Shown here: positions 51,430 to 64,000 of the stretch, piece after piece
Numbering within the stretch: position 1 is the stretch's first letter
How the letters are laid out: each line of letters begins with the position of its first letter
Assembly: GCF_019578655.1 (NCBI RefSeq)
Contig: NC_063259.1
Location: forward strand, 30,863,277-30,927,276
DNA length: 64,000 nt
Direction of reading: 5' to 3'
Origin: Ricinus communis
Taxonomy: Eukaryota; Streptophyta; Magnoliopsida; Malpighiales; Euphorbiaceae
Program-made: the position numbers and the translations under genes
The notes under the pieces: model-generated
Seen by the model: only the letters and a program-made list of their open reading frames with translations
Told to the model about the DNA's origin: nothing
Databases searched by the model: none

Positions 51430-54400
51430 ACAGAGAATCAAGAAAGTAATTGTATTTTTCGTTTTTCTTTGCAGCAGGCTCCTTCTGCTTTGCTTGGACG
51501 GAAATGGCGTCTTATGTATAGTTATACGCCCACTGTCCTGTGACTATTACTCAGATTTTCCTTTTCTCCTTTTTCTTGATAAATGAAAGGTTAATAAAAA
51601 ATAGGCAAATTATTCAATGTAAGTTTAGTTGTTGGGTCATTTGGTGTAAAAGAAAAGCATGAATTATTATTTTTGACATATATTTTTAAATCCTTGCTTT
51701 TTTTTCATTATATTTTGTTTCACATATTAAACCCAAGTTTATATTTATTATATTTCAATGAAAAAGAAAAAGATATTTAAAATATTTTCAATTTACATAT
51801 TTAATTATATATTTTTTGAAAGTATTTTTTCACAACCGGAATATTAAACACGAGTTTATATTTTATTAAAGTACAATGAAAATGAAGTTGAAATTCAAAA
51901 AATAAATAAATATATAACATAAAAAATGTAATTAGATTAAGGAAGCGAAAACGTGTGGCATGTCCTTGTGAGATGATAGTGCACAATCATGTCACTCGTG
52001 GACAATAAAAAATGTGCACTTAATTTGATTCGCTCCCTCTCTAAAATAAATCATCAAATATGTACTTTTTTGCAAAATGCTCTTTCACACACACGTAATC
52101 ATCATCTTAATTTAATTGATAATTAGAATCAATGATATGGTATAAGCACTTTTGATAGCAACCATAATTCTTTTTAAAAGGAAAAAGAGATCAGTAAGGA
52201 CAACTCATCTTATATTCGACCTAATTAATTCTCTTTGTTAACCCTCGTTGGGTGTCATTATATATGTTCCACAACCATTTTTAAACAACTCTTTTGTTCT
52301 TTTGTTGCATTAGATAGTAGTTTATAGGCTAATAATATGATTATGTAGTTGGGTCGTTGGCTTTTTTTTATCAAGTATATAGATAAGGGCCCATAACTTA
52401 TCAAAGAATACCACGTGGCTAAAGAACCATGTTAAATATTTATGTGGGTCGAATTGATTCTTGCAGTAAAGTACTGTATGCATATATGCTTTCATATTAA
52501 AAGCATGCATTACCCACAAAAAAGAAGAAGAAAGAAACCATACCAATGATGATATTTGGTTGATGCTCTTTTGCTTTTTATCTTCTTCAATCTTCTTGGA
52601 TAGTGTTTAACAGGGGTTGGATAATTTAGAATTATGCATTCTATTTATATAGTATAAATTTTAAAAATTAAAGCACGACTTAATTTTTTAAGATATTTTA
52701 ATATTATTTTTTATTTTAATAATTTATTTCAACTTCTCATTTTAATTTTAATTTTTCAAGTGATTGGTCGTCTTAATTAAAGAAATTAAACATGGTCTGC
52801 ATCCAACAAATTATGGACCAAAATTCCAAAACAAGCTCGAAATTACATGTAAGAATTAACAATTATTATATTAGTGGCTTGAAATTTCTGAGTGCCTGGA
52901 AAGGAAAGAAAAATATAGAAATGGCATTTTTAGTCTAAAGATGAAGCCGCATTGTCCATCGTTACTATGAATAAAATTGTAAGATAAGAAGGAGAAAAGA
53001 AAAGCTCGTCGGTTGCCTTCTACTGCTAATTTCATAGCTTTGCTTCTTTCTTGAAGCGATGATTGCCAATTAGGGATTTCCTGCGGTGACAATTTCAGAA
53101 CTTTTCCGGTGCTCAAACTAAAACACTTTTTTGGGTCCCTTTGATGTTTATTCAACAAAAATTCAAAATTAAATGAAACACGTTTCTTTAACCAGTAACA
53201 TGTCATTTTCTAACAAAAAAAAGAAAAGAAAAGAAAACTAGTAACATGTCATGTTTACCTTTTTCTTTTTCTTTCTTTTTTTCTTTTGGTTGAAAAGATA
53301 AAAAGATTGTTATATTTATATATTTAAATTTTGTATTAAATATTAAAAAATAAACATATTTTAATTTGAATAAAATATTAAAATCTATCTTTTATAATTA
53401 TAAAATTCAATCACATGTATCATGAAGTGAAAATTAATTTATTTTTCTTAAATAATCTACGCTGAAATGGGATTGAAAATTTTCGTTGGAAAAAAACTAT
53501 TCGTATTGTTGGACTTAAATAGAAAAGAAGAAAAGAAAATTTGTCCGACAATTATTGAAGGACCATTACGGGCCAATGTTTAACCATTTATGCTTGGGTC
53601 CATTATTATCAATAGACCTTAGCCCACAAGCCGGCCCATGGTTCTGTTGTGTCCCAAGTTCTAAATGTTAGATAGAAGGCTGATTGAAACACACGTCCAT
53701 TGTATTCTGACTTCGTTTAATTCCATCATTTGATGTGAAGTTACAAACAGTTAAGCTTCTGTTTAAGATTTCAATTGATAGAAAAGGGTTTTAAAAAAGT
53801 ACCCTTTTCTTTTTACAAAAATATAAAAAATACTCAATTTCTTTTATCAAATTTACAATATTTTTTCTTTTCATTTTTGCAGTGTTAAAATATAAGAGAT
53901 ATGATGATTTTATCTTTATTTTTTTTTTAATTATAGTTTTTATTTTTTTAGTAAAACCGTTGAAAGATAGTAGTTTTGGAAAAAAAGAATTTACACAGTT
54001 AAAATGATATTTTTTGTTAATCTTAAAATATATTCCAAAAATTTCTTTTTTCTTTACATTCTCTTAATTTTAAAAATCTTATTTAGAGAAACAGGTAAAT
54101 TAATAATTTTTTTAAAGCATGTCTAATAAAAATAGTTTATAAAAAGGTAAAAAATAATTTATTGACTTAAGAAAATTAAATTTGTTTTCTACACTAAATA
54201 ATAATCTTAGCACAAGCTCCAAATAAAATGAACAAAATAAACTTTGCATGAATAAGAATATGAGTTGTAATTTTACTGAGAGTTATTCAATAATCAGTAT
54301 GAAGATATTTATCTTATTATTAAAAAGTAAATATTTAGAGGACTAATAAATGCTATGAAATTTCATATTTTATTCTATTTGTCTCAGTAAAATAAGGCTT

Positions 54401-55086
54401 TGAATTAAAAATGGTATAGCAAAGTTAATTATTGTGCACGTATATATTTTGCTATGAACTTGAAAAAAGCTGATAGAGACGGCATCCCACCCTTCATTAT
54501 TTCGAAAACGACTGGTGTTATAATTATTACATAAACAATTTTACGAATAACTTCTATTCTCGTCTCCGGACGTATATAAAGAGATATGTAAATATAAATA
54601 TTTTTAAATATAATTCAAAGCGCTAATAGCAGAGCGAGTACATTGCCATCTCTACCGAGTTCCCATAAGTGCTTATCGTGCAGTTCAACTGCTGATACTC
54701 CACGATTAAAGTTCTCCAACCCTATTATATAACACTAATAATACCTTGCCAAGTCTTGTCTCGGAGAAGAATAATATATTTGCAAAAGAAACTGATACCA
54801 AAGTTTATTAATCAACAATTGAAATGTCCCCGTACAACATACATAGCAACAGAGCCACAGTAACAGAAAACCGATTCAGTTTGTTAAAGAAGTGGAAAAA
54901 ATAAAATAAAATTACATGTACAATTAAAAGCCATAACCTAGTTATGGTCCTTGAAAGAATTGAGATTTTGGGAAGCTAAGAATTGAAAGAATTCTACATT
55001 TCAACAGGTTTATGATATCTCCCAAAACTCAAAAACTTACTATGATAATTAGCTGTAAAGATTTTCACCACTGCCATGATTTTACA
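51430..55086. other. Long intergenic region
   Basis: About 3.6 kb of AT-rich DNA between the spermine synthase promoter and the 3' end of the clade A PP2C gene. A 111-codon minus frame at 52871-53206 has no recognisable domain or matching splice partners. No gene is supported. Confidence 0.45.
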
Positions 55087-58000
55087 TCACTTCAGTTCAA
55101 CCACTATCACGCTAATGTTATCTTTGCTACCTCCAGCAATGGCTAGCTCAACTAGGATTGCTGCCGCCTCAGCTGCACGACCTTCGCTCGAAACTTCTTG
55201 GGATTTCCTTCTCATTCTACCCATTAAACATCTCCTCCCAACCTGGCATGCAACTTCATTCGATATCACATCCCATAACCCATCGCTGGCTAGTATCAGA
55301 AACTCATCCTTTTCTGTTCGCTTATTCACGGTGACTTCAGGTTTCGATATTACAAAGGGTTTAAGATACTGATCACCTGCATCCAGAATTTTAAACTTTG
55401 TAAGAAGACTGACTCACTTTAGTCAATAATCTCTGATATTGTGCCCTCCCTGCACCATGGAAGTCCACATTCAATATTTAAAGCACCCAACAGGAACACC
55501 CAGTATTGACAGTGATTATATATAAATTCACAGTTGTATATGAATATTTGACCGCTGTAACTTTATGTTACACTTTATTCAATAAAAACAATAATCTCGA
55601 CAGTGATATGTAATCTTTCTTGGTTGATCGGACAAAAAAAAAAATAAAAAAAACTTTCATACATAATTGGTATGCAAAGGGCCAAGCTTATCTACTGAAG
55701 TGTCCTTGCCAAAGCAGCTCATATATAGTAATTGATTATCAGCATCGGATAGAGATGTTATTAGAATCTCTGCTTAATAAAGATTCTTCTTTTCTTTCTT
55801 CTTCTTTCTTCTTTTTTTTCTTTTTTCTTCTCCCCCTCCCTCTCATCAGCAAACTAAAGTCCTGAGTTGAGGACATAACAGGGTGATAAATTATGGGATA
55901 CATTCATTTTCTCCTACAAATACCAATATAATTGTGCTCTGGACGTGTGAGATTACTTATTGCACATACTCTAAACAAAATTTCATAATCAATTAATTGA
56001 ATAATCACCGGGAAGCATTTTGCAAGCACCTTTTTACCAGTTAGGTCATGCCTAAATAGCATGCACAATTCTATAATGATCTATAAATGGCAAGAAAAAT
56101 ATTAATGCCAGTGGCAAATAGTTGAGAATTATTTCCATGCAAACATAAACCAAGAGACGAACACTGTAGAGAACAAAAACGAGGACAATAGAAATATGAG
56201 ACACCATTTTCCATACCTATAGACCTTGAAGTGGCAAGAACTCCTAGAACACGATGCCCATTCCAGTTTATAATTCGTCCACCAGCAGCTTCAACTCTCT
56301 CCAATTCATCAGGTCTGTCAGGCTTTGCACAAAACAGGAATCAACATTTGTCTTAAAACTGTACACGAAGTGAAATGATTGCTTCTACCCAGAAGGGCCA
56401 AAATATACCAGTACATGTGTAACATCATCAACGATTACCCCGAAAATAAAACTCACCATGAATGACAATTTGTTAAAGTCAAGGCTACAGGACAATACAA
56501 CTTCTTTATAGTTATACTTTATCTCTATCTAATTACAAAAAATATAAATGGTGGTCTCAATTTGAGCAGTTACAAATGAAAATAATTTTAGTTAAACTTT
56601 ACCTCTATATAATTATAAAAAATTTAAATTGTGGTCTCAATTTGAGCTGAGAATAAACCTTTTAATAAGTTATAAATTCCTGATCTCTAAATCTTAAGAA
56701 TATTTGCCTCCACATAAAGAGCTCAAAAAATATATGCTAATAATTTTTTTTATTTTACAATTGAGAAAAGACAGTGAGTGCATAATAATTTATGTTTTAG
56801 CTTTATTATTGCATTTTTTGAATTTCTAGATACATAATAACTCCCTAGTATGAGCATTTTCTTGTCTAAACCAATATAACTTTAAATTATTTTAAAATTA
56901 TATCTCTTTCCTCAATGTAATTTTTCTGACATTACATCCATTTTATTTTCTAAAGTACATCTTAATTCAAATTTTATTAATTAACTATACTACTTAGAAT
57001 AAAAATAATTAAGTTAATTTTTTTTTTTTTGTGACTATACTTGTATTAAGTTATAACATCTTGAAGTAATAAGATTAGTTGATCCCAAGAGTAAGTATAA
57101 AGAATTAAAGATGTTCTACTGTGGTGAAACTGAAATCACTAAAAGAAAACAAATACAAATTCTTCTTTTCAGTTTCCTTTTTTTGTCCGGAAGTGACTGG
57201 ACAGAGCACTTGCAATTTCGAACATGCGTTGATTAATAGCATAACATCTTCACAAAAATTAACAGTTTTACGTATACGATAACAGGCTGAAACAACATAT
57301 TACCTTAATCAAATTAATTAGGATCAGGCCAGCAAGATTATCCCTCTTTAATGATCAGTGTCTAGTAAAGCTCAGTACTTTAATATTTGGAGGCTAAATT
57401 AGCACGCTTAGTAATTATTGTCCTTGATTTAACTGATAATCAAACAGGTAATTGTATTAATTCAGCACTCAATAATTATAATAACATGAAATTAGCATAT
57501 TAATTACCTTATGATCAACGGACAAAGGAACAGCAACACCACCTCTACAAAGAACAGCTCTAGAATCACCGCAATTAGCAACTACCAGCTCATCTCTCCC
57601 GACAACCGCCACAACCGCTGTGGAGCCCACCATTCTATCTTTCTCAACTTCCTCATCCATTCTCTTAAAACACTCTTCCATCACCTTCTCCCACTCTATC
57701 GTTCTTCCCTTATGGCTTTTCCCGTCCTCCTCCTCTACTATTACCTCCTCTAACACTCTATGCAACCTCTCCTTACACGCCTCCGCCACGCGGGCTCCAC
57801 CATGCCCGTCGTAAACACCAAAAAAATCGTAACTTTCTCCTCCTTTTTCAGTAAACCCTAACTCCACTTTCACTGCATCTTCCATCTCTCTCCTCCTCCC
57901 TATCACCGATATCGATCCATATGACATTCCTGCAAACCTCTGCAAATCACCTTCCTCCTCGTCGTTTCTCTCCAATAATTCATCTCGTTTATAACCAGAC

Positions 58001-58170
58001 AAAACGACTTCGTTTTTACAAGATAGCGATATCTCTGCTGAACAATCACTTGTCGTTTTGGCTTCTTGAACAACAGCATCTTTCTTGGCTTGACAAGTGT
58101 ACTTAAGTCGCCGGATTTTTAACCTTCTCCGTCGAGAATTGATAGTCTTAATCACGGTGAGTTGATTCAT
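55087..58170 (-). CDS. Clade A protein phosphatase 2C, ABA co-receptor type (three exons, 352 aa)
   Basis: Negative regulator of abscisic acid signalling: clade A PP2Cs dephosphorylate SnRK2 kinases and are blocked by PYR/PYL receptors with ABA. Exons (minus): 58170-57508, 56322-56217, 55376-55087; 1059 nt in phase. The first exon has a basic N-terminus ([12 protein letters not shown]), then [13 protein letters not shown], the metal motif [20 protein letters not shown] and [15 protein letters not shown]. Exon 2 has [16 protein letters not shown] and [19 protein letters not shown]; its Trp aligns with the ABI1/HAB1 tryptophan that contacts the ABA receptor. Exon 3 has [19 protein letters not shown] and [14 protein letters not shown]. 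Catalytic residues look intact. It resembles PP2CA/HAI/AHG1 members; the exact orthologue was not fixed. The three-exon layout fits the clade. The start is the only ATG at the head of the exon. The upstream DNA is rich in ABRE-like boxes. Confidence 0.94.
56512..56647. repeat. Imperfect 80-bp direct repeat in the clade A PP2C first intron
   Basis: Two copies, about 56512-56567 and 56592-56647, both ending in GTGGTCTCAATTTGAGC. They lie between exons 1 and 2. Confidence 0.75.
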
Positions 58171-58317
58171 GAATATGATCGGAATTTGACGTCAACTTCA
58201 CAGTTTAAACATAAAAAAAAAGAGAGAAAATGTTAGGTTTAAATACACTTGTTGAGTTGCATGAAGAAAAGGAAAAGAAATACAGAGAGAAAGTGAAAGG
58301 GAATGCGCGAATAGGTG

Positions 58318-59417
58318 TCGATATAAATAGAGATGATTAAAAAAGCAACGAATAATAACCGTTGGATTATTTATTTGGTCCATTTGGTCAGTGCCACATG
58401 TGGCTCTATCGGCCACTAAGTTGGATTTCTAAGGGAGACGTGGACGGCAGAGATGCTTTAAGGGAGCACGTGGAGCATGGATCTGTTAGTTCGCGATTTG
58501 GTTTGGTGAGAATGTGGGCCCGACCACTCTAGAAGTTCTAATTTAGGGTGATTTTACACCATAAGCCCCAATTTATACCCATAGCTTTAATTTAATCCCC
58601 AATATCTTTTTTTCTTACAAGCAAACCCTAATCTTTCCTACCCATTGCAATCTAAACCCTAATCTTCTTAGTTTTTCTTCTACTCTTCTTTCATTTTATC
58701 ATATACTATTTATCAACTCTATCAATTAAGGTATTGTTCATAATTAAAATAATAATATTTAAATTAATAAAATAAGATGAGAAAAAATAAGAATAATAAA
58801 TAGGATGATTATAGTTTTAATTATATTCTAAAGCACTCATATAATTTCTCTTGATTTACTAATATGTATGATGAGAATATAAAATTAAATATATTTTATT
58901 TCCATTTGAATTACCGATCAATATTATAATTATGCTATTACATTTTGAGAAAAACACATTTTTATAAATTTTATAACTAATATAATATCATCCAACTATT
59001 AGGTTTAATTTATTCAGAAAAATCAAAACATGTTCAATCATTATATATATATCGTAAGAAGTTTTAAGCTGGGATTTAAGCTATATTTAGTTGGATGGCT
59101 GAGAATTTAAATTTCTAGAAACATTATGGACTGAAGAGCAAAATAAGAGAAAAATGTCGTAGTCTATATTCTTTCCAAAATTACATCTCCGACACTTTCC
59201 AAATCCCATCATCTTCCTATAACCCATAAAATGTAGCCTTTCGTTTTATTAATTACGTGGCGTCTCGTGCTGTAAAAGTCTCTTCTTTTTCTACTTTTTT
59301 GGGGTTCTGAAAGGGAGAAAGAAAGAAAGTGTTTTGCATCTGACAGGAAATATTTTTTAACTTAGACAGGTTGCTGTTTGTTAGAACACGTGTTGGATGA
59401 TAAAAGATCGCGTGTCC
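58318..59417 (-). promoter_or_regulatory. Clade A PP2C promoter with ABRE and CE3-like elements
   Basis: A TATA-like CTATTTATAT lies near 58320-58330 on the minus strand, about 150 bases before the ATG. Upstream are ACGTGG (58438-58443), CACGTGG (58467-58473), TACGTGGC (59254-59261), the palindrome ACACGTGT (59386-59393) and CGCGTGTCC (59409-59417), which resembles coupling element CE3. Clade A PP2C genes are known to be ABA-induced as feedback; these boxes fit that. Function of each box is inferred. Confidence 0.55.
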
Positions 59418-59419
59418 GA

Positions 59420-60760
59420 CTTGGACCTCGTACGATGTGTCGATGATCAAGATTTATGTATTTTTGGTATTGAAGTGGGCCCGGTGTCTATTATTGTTGA
59501 ATTTTAACGGTGGAAGGAACAAAAATATCTGTGACTCGGTCGTCGTGGCAGAAGCTGACTGACAGATCCATTGGACGGAAGAAAGCTGATTGGTTGACTT
59601 AGCAACTTTTTATTTTGGAAAGAGATTCTAAATTGTTAAATGACTATGAGCACGCAATCTCTTCTGTAAGACGCATGACTCTTGCTTTCTGTTTTTATAT
59701 TATTTTTTGTTTTTGAATATCTAATAATATCGATTCGAAATCATATAAATTCAATTAATTTAAATGACGACTCCTGATAGTATAGAAGATAGATTAAATA
59801 AAATTATATACGTTTCTAATTAAATAGTAAATCCTTATACTATGATACTTGCATGTTCAATGGCCTATTTTACTAAATCACATTCAACAAAATTTAATTT
59901 AATTAAATTGATACTAATTAATATATTATGTCAAATTATATCGACTAATCCTATATTTAGAATAGAAAAGGAAGGAAGAATGGAACATAAAAAAGAAAAG
60001 TAATTTAATTTATTGTTATGGAAGAAAATGATGAAATAATAGGAGATAATAATAGCATTTACTTTTTTTTTTTTAAAATGAAAAATAAATGCATAAAGTG
60101 AGTAGAAATTTTCATGATTTATAATAAAATTATTATTATCTGGATGTAAATTATAATAAAAAGAATAGAACAATAGCAAGAATCAAGAGTAAGAAAAGAG
60201 AGAAGAAAAAAGCAGAAAAAGAAAAAAAAAAAAAAAAGAAGAAAGAGAGGAAAATTCGAGGATCAAGAACAGAGGTTGAGAAAAGAGAACAGAGTAGAAA
60301 TTTAACACCCTACAAACTAACTTTAACGATTATTTTTCTAGTAATTTCCTTCTGAAACCTTGTCATTAATAAGTTGGCAAAATCGTTGCTTGCAGGATAC
60401 TGCCTCAACTCTTGAAACGTATACTATGACATAACAAATTTAACAACCATGCTCAAGCCATAATATTCACATGCATGATGTACGAAGCTACTACGCAATT
60501 GCTTCGTCCATGCTTGAAGTTCGTACGTCAACAATGGGAAGGAAAATAAAATTGTAAAAGTTGGCATTCATACAACTAGAAGAAAGATACTAGTAGCAGA
60601 AGGGGATTCTTCTAAAACATTCTCTTGGCTCCAACGGAAATTAAGGAAGATCCATAGGCAGGAGTGATCATTAATTAGGATAAAATCCAGGCTAATTGTC
60701 ATATAAAATGGGAATCTTGAGTTTTCCCCATAGCTTACGATCATATAGCTAACTGGCCTT
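59420..60760. other. Intergenic upstream of the clade A PP2C
   Basis: AT-rich DNA with A/G-rich runs (about 60180-60250). No gene is recognised. The right end is the 3' flank of the receptor-kinase pseudogene. Confidence 0.45.
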
Positions 60761-63719
60761 TTATGATTCATTAGCAGTCGAACTTGTTGATTCTGTACAT
60801 CCCACTGATCCTGCAGACCAAGTTGAATTGTCTCCAACATCCTTTACCGATGTTTCTTCAGGATAAAGGAAAAGCCCAGGGGCTATGCATTCTAATTCTC
60901 CTTCAAGATCTTCACAACTTCATCCATTGAAGGACGGTTCCTCGGATTAAATTGTATACACCATAATGCTACCATAACTATCTTCTTCACCATTTTCTTT
61001 TCATCTGCTGTGGCATCTTCGATCTCTCTATTTCCTTCCCATCAAGAACTTGGTCATACACACAAAAGGGGAAATAACTTTGGCTTGAATTTTCTGCTAC
61101 TGCATTGTTCTTCCTTTTACCAGCCATTTCCATTAGCAACATTCCAAAACTATAAACATCAGCTTTATAGGAAACGCCGCCGATATTTTTGTAGAACAAT
61201 TCTGGTGCTATATATCCTATTGTTCCTCTTGCTGCTGTGACAGATACAACCATGTCACTCGTTGGATACAGTTTAGCAAGCCCGAAATCTGAAACTTTTG
61301 GAGTGAAACTCTCATCAAGAAGAATGTTGTGAGGTTTTATGTCAAAATGGAGAATTTGCATGTCACAACCTCGATGCAAGTATTCAATACCACGAGCAAT
61401 TCCTAAAGAAATGTCAAACATTTTTTCCCAACTCAAGGAATTATGATTCTGTTGAGAAAGAATATACTTGTCAAGGGAACCATTAGGCATGGAGTCGTAG
61501 ACTAGTGCACGTTTTGGACCAACAGCACAAAACCCAATGAGTCGCACAATATTAACATGATGAATCCTTCCTATGGTACCAACTTCATGGATAAAAGTCC
61601 TGCCCATTTGCTTTAGATTTACCTAGCATCTTTATTGCAACAAAATTGCCGCTTTGAAGCTTTCCTTTGTATACAGAACCATAGCCTCCTTCACCTAATT
61701 TTTCTTTGAAATCATTAGTCATCTGCCTAAGTTTTGAGTAGGAGTACCTTATTGGCATGAGATTATTCTGACTCTGAAGAAATTCTTCAATGAGTCGAAC
61801 ATTGATAAATGTCTCCTTCTCCATTTGTAAATTAAAAAAATGAAGACACATGGAGCCCCAAAGGTTAATCGTAGCCCTAAAAGTGACACTGCATTTGAAA
61901 ACTAAACATCATCAAGAGGATCTTTCTACTGCAAATTCATTTCAGAATACTTTTCCCTCTACGTGTATTGAATTTACCAAAGAATCGTAGTTGAATAGTT
62001 CATGAAGTAGGAAGTAATTAAGTCTTAACAATCACAGGAATTCCATACCGCACCAAAACTGTAACAAAAAAAAAAAAAATGACACAAGATTAAGAAAATT
62101 AAACCAGATAGCCATCTAGACATCCGGAAAAATAAAGTTAACTGTAATTGTGAAAAAGAATTTGCAGGTAATGTCACTAGCTAGAAGAGTTTTTTGCGCT
62201 CATAGGGAGACAGAACATGAACTAATTCACTCATTCATTACCCTCACGATATAGTCTCAGCTCAAAAAGAGAGAATTATCATCTCCATGAGGTTGAACAT
62301 TGGTGTTTAATAATAGGAGAGAGATCAGATTGGCATAGGTTAAATTGTGAAATTCTTGCAAAATTAGGTGTATGTCAATTGATAAATGATTGATATATGT
62401 TCATTAGTGTTAAATAACATGTCTTTATCCAATGTCATACATATATCTCATTCTTTTATTTGTTACGGTGCATACACCTAGTGTAGGTAAAACTTAGCCG
62501 GCTCGATCATTCTCATATAGCCCTACATTTGGTCAAGCTTAATCCAATATACTTTCCATAAATTATCTAAAGCTATATCCAAGAGATTAATTGCATTGTT
62601 TAACTGTCTTTCTATAAGAAATTGCACCGTTCTGTCAAGAATACTTCTGAGGCGTCACAATGGAATATTTACACATGATGGAGGAGTCAATACTTACTGA
62701 TACCGATATAGCTTAATAGCTCCATGGCACCTGCATAAATTAACACACGGGATACAAAATTATTAGACTGATAAAGTTCCGCATCGCATGCTTAAAAAGT
62801 CATATATTAACAAATTCAGAGGTATCACAAAATGAAAAACATCAACTCATCACTTACAGTAGACCAGCACCTTACCAAAATGGAGACATGAACTTCTAAA
62901 AGATATTATCATTTGTAAGAGTTAATGGCTCAAATTAACTTCATAAAAAGAATAATAATCAGAAAGCTCACGCACAATGGAAGGATGAGACATGGCCAAA
63001 ACCGTAGGGTGCTGAGCATTTGACATCATAGGTATAACGATCAAGTATGCAATAGCCTTGGCCTCTGCAATCTTCACAGTAAATTCTAGAGCAAGAAAGG
63101 TGAAAACCAAACAAAAGACCATTATGTACGTCCATAATCGTAAGGTTACTGAAAATAGTTCTCGGAGTTGTTCTCGCCATTACATTAGATTTATAGCACA
63201 CCCGTCTACCACATCCGAAGCCATCATTCCGCCAACTAAAGCATATTGGTAGCCATTTCCATCAAGACAAGGTGAAGCATCTATATAGAGTTCTGAATTA
63301 ATTGCAGTTTCGCAACTCAGGAACATTATAAGTCCATCTGGGATGTATGATAGCCAATATTGAGCTCCATAGCTGAAGTTGTAATTTTTTAACGAATGAA
63401 GAGGAAGCAAGAACAATTTCCATACGCCGACATCAGCAACACGGATTGTTGAATTGTTGTAATTGATGGCCTTTACATAGTACTTTCCTGCATACAAGTT
63501 TAGAATTGCTTGGTTCTTTTCGCAAGTCAGTTCATAGTTAGGGTCACCACAGTTTGATGGATCACCTTATAGTCTGAAAGGGTAGGCTATGTTAATAAGA
63601 GTGCAACAAGAAGAAGGATTTTCACAGCGATGATTCTTTTCAGCACTACAGGGTATTTGGAATAACAGAACTATAACAAAGGCAGAGTTTCCTGCAAATA
63701 GAAGGATTTTCCATAACAT
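60761..63719 (-). pseudogene. Broken LRK10-like receptor kinase
   Basis: The minus strand encodes the whole order of an LRK10L-type receptor kinase, but with breaks. It has a signal peptide from the ATG at 63719 (MLWKILLFAG...), a GUB_WAK-type cysteine-rich ectodomain (PSNCGDPNYELTCEKNQ, LYIDASPCLDGNGYQYALVG, CEDCRGQGYCILDRY), a membrane segment with [13 protein letters not shown], and a kinase. Kinase motifs are [17 protein letters not shown], the non-RD loop [34 protein letters not shown] and [18 protein letters not shown]. Breaks: a TAA after AYPFRL (63567-63569) and frame shifts near 63180, 61790, 61595, 61025 and 60903. Coding similarity resumes at once in another frame after each, through to a family-like end (STSSTANES, stop at 60761). 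Assembly errors could explain one or two breaks but hardly all. Confidence 0.88.
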
Positions 63720-64000
63720 TGTGGAGTTCTTTGATTCATTAGAAAGTTAGGATAGTTTCAAGTAACATTTGAATAATCTTTTGCCTAGTTTTTGCTTGCT
63801 CAACTCCAGATAAATGCAAATAAGCATGCCTAGGATATATAAAAGAAAAGGAAAAAACATAATAAATGAATGTACATAAATTGGGAGCAAGAAAACAAGA
63901 ACTATAACCACCTAAAAGAAATAAGATATTCTAAATTGAAGAAATTTAGAGAAGAAAATCGCCGCAGAGCATATCCTGTTTTCCAGGCCGGCAGGAAGTG
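63720..64000. other. Right edge, no gene seen
   Basis: AT-rich DNA upstream of the receptor-kinase pseudogene. Nothing recognisable on either strand. Confidence 0.4.

Noticed and set aside
52871..53206. 111-codon minus-strand frame
   Set aside because: No recognisable domain, no family resemblance and no clear splice partners; probably chance.

Overview
This is a stretch of plant nuclear DNA, almost certainly from a eudicot. It has long AT-rich intergenic DNA, genes split into many short exons with GT...AG introns, TATA-box promoters, plant-only protein families and a decayed non-LTR retrotransposon. The protein types would suit a rosid of the Malpighiales (castor bean, cassava or poplar relatives), but the species cannot be fixed from the sequence alone. 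I found no CRISPR array, bacterial operon, virus or new defence-like system; every well-supported gene belongs to a known plant family.

Layout, left to right. A few codons of an unidentified + strand gene end at 47. Then come: a trehalose-6-phosphate phosphatase (TPP, - strand, nine coding exons, 820-3321) with a leader spliced from about 7.5 kb; a single-exon DnaJ/DUF3444 protein (-, 10150-12411) with its promoter near 14.75 kb; a very AT-rich gene-free tract (14.8-17.7 kb); a plant-specific TIGR01589-domain protein (+, 18747-22100); a PP2C76-type protein phosphatase (-, 23710-28188); a gene-poor stretch with a degenerate LINE fragment (29.8-30.5 kb); a CNGC1-type cyclic-nucleotide-gated channel (+, 34374-39448) followed by a broken tandem copy of its last exon (39.9-40.6 kb); a PKP4-type pyruvate-kinase-like protein (-, 41884-45113); spermine synthase (-, 46606-49999); a clade A (ABA co-receptor type) PP2C (-, 55087-58170); and a broken LRK10-like receptor kinase pseudogene (-, 60761-63719).

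The exon models for TPP, TIGR01589, both PP2Cs, CNGC1, PKP4 and SPMS were built by hand. In each, the exon lengths add up in phase and the joined protein matches the family from end to end; only the first exon of the TIGR01589 gene is unresolved.

The genes are independent transcription units. From memory, DnaJ, PP2C76, CNGC1 and spermine synthase are immediate neighbours in Arabidopsis (At5g53150, At5g53140, At5g53130, At5g53120). The core of this window therefore looks like a conserved block with two extra genes inserted. Several products touch stress and ABA physiology (TPP, clade A PP2C, spermine synthase, CNGC), but shared regulation is not shown by the sequence. The most interesting points are residue changes in the PKP4-like protein that match the known K+-independence signature, an ABRE/CE3-like promoter on the ABA-type PP2C, the CNGC terminal-exon duplication, and an unusual leader-intron structure in the TPP gene.
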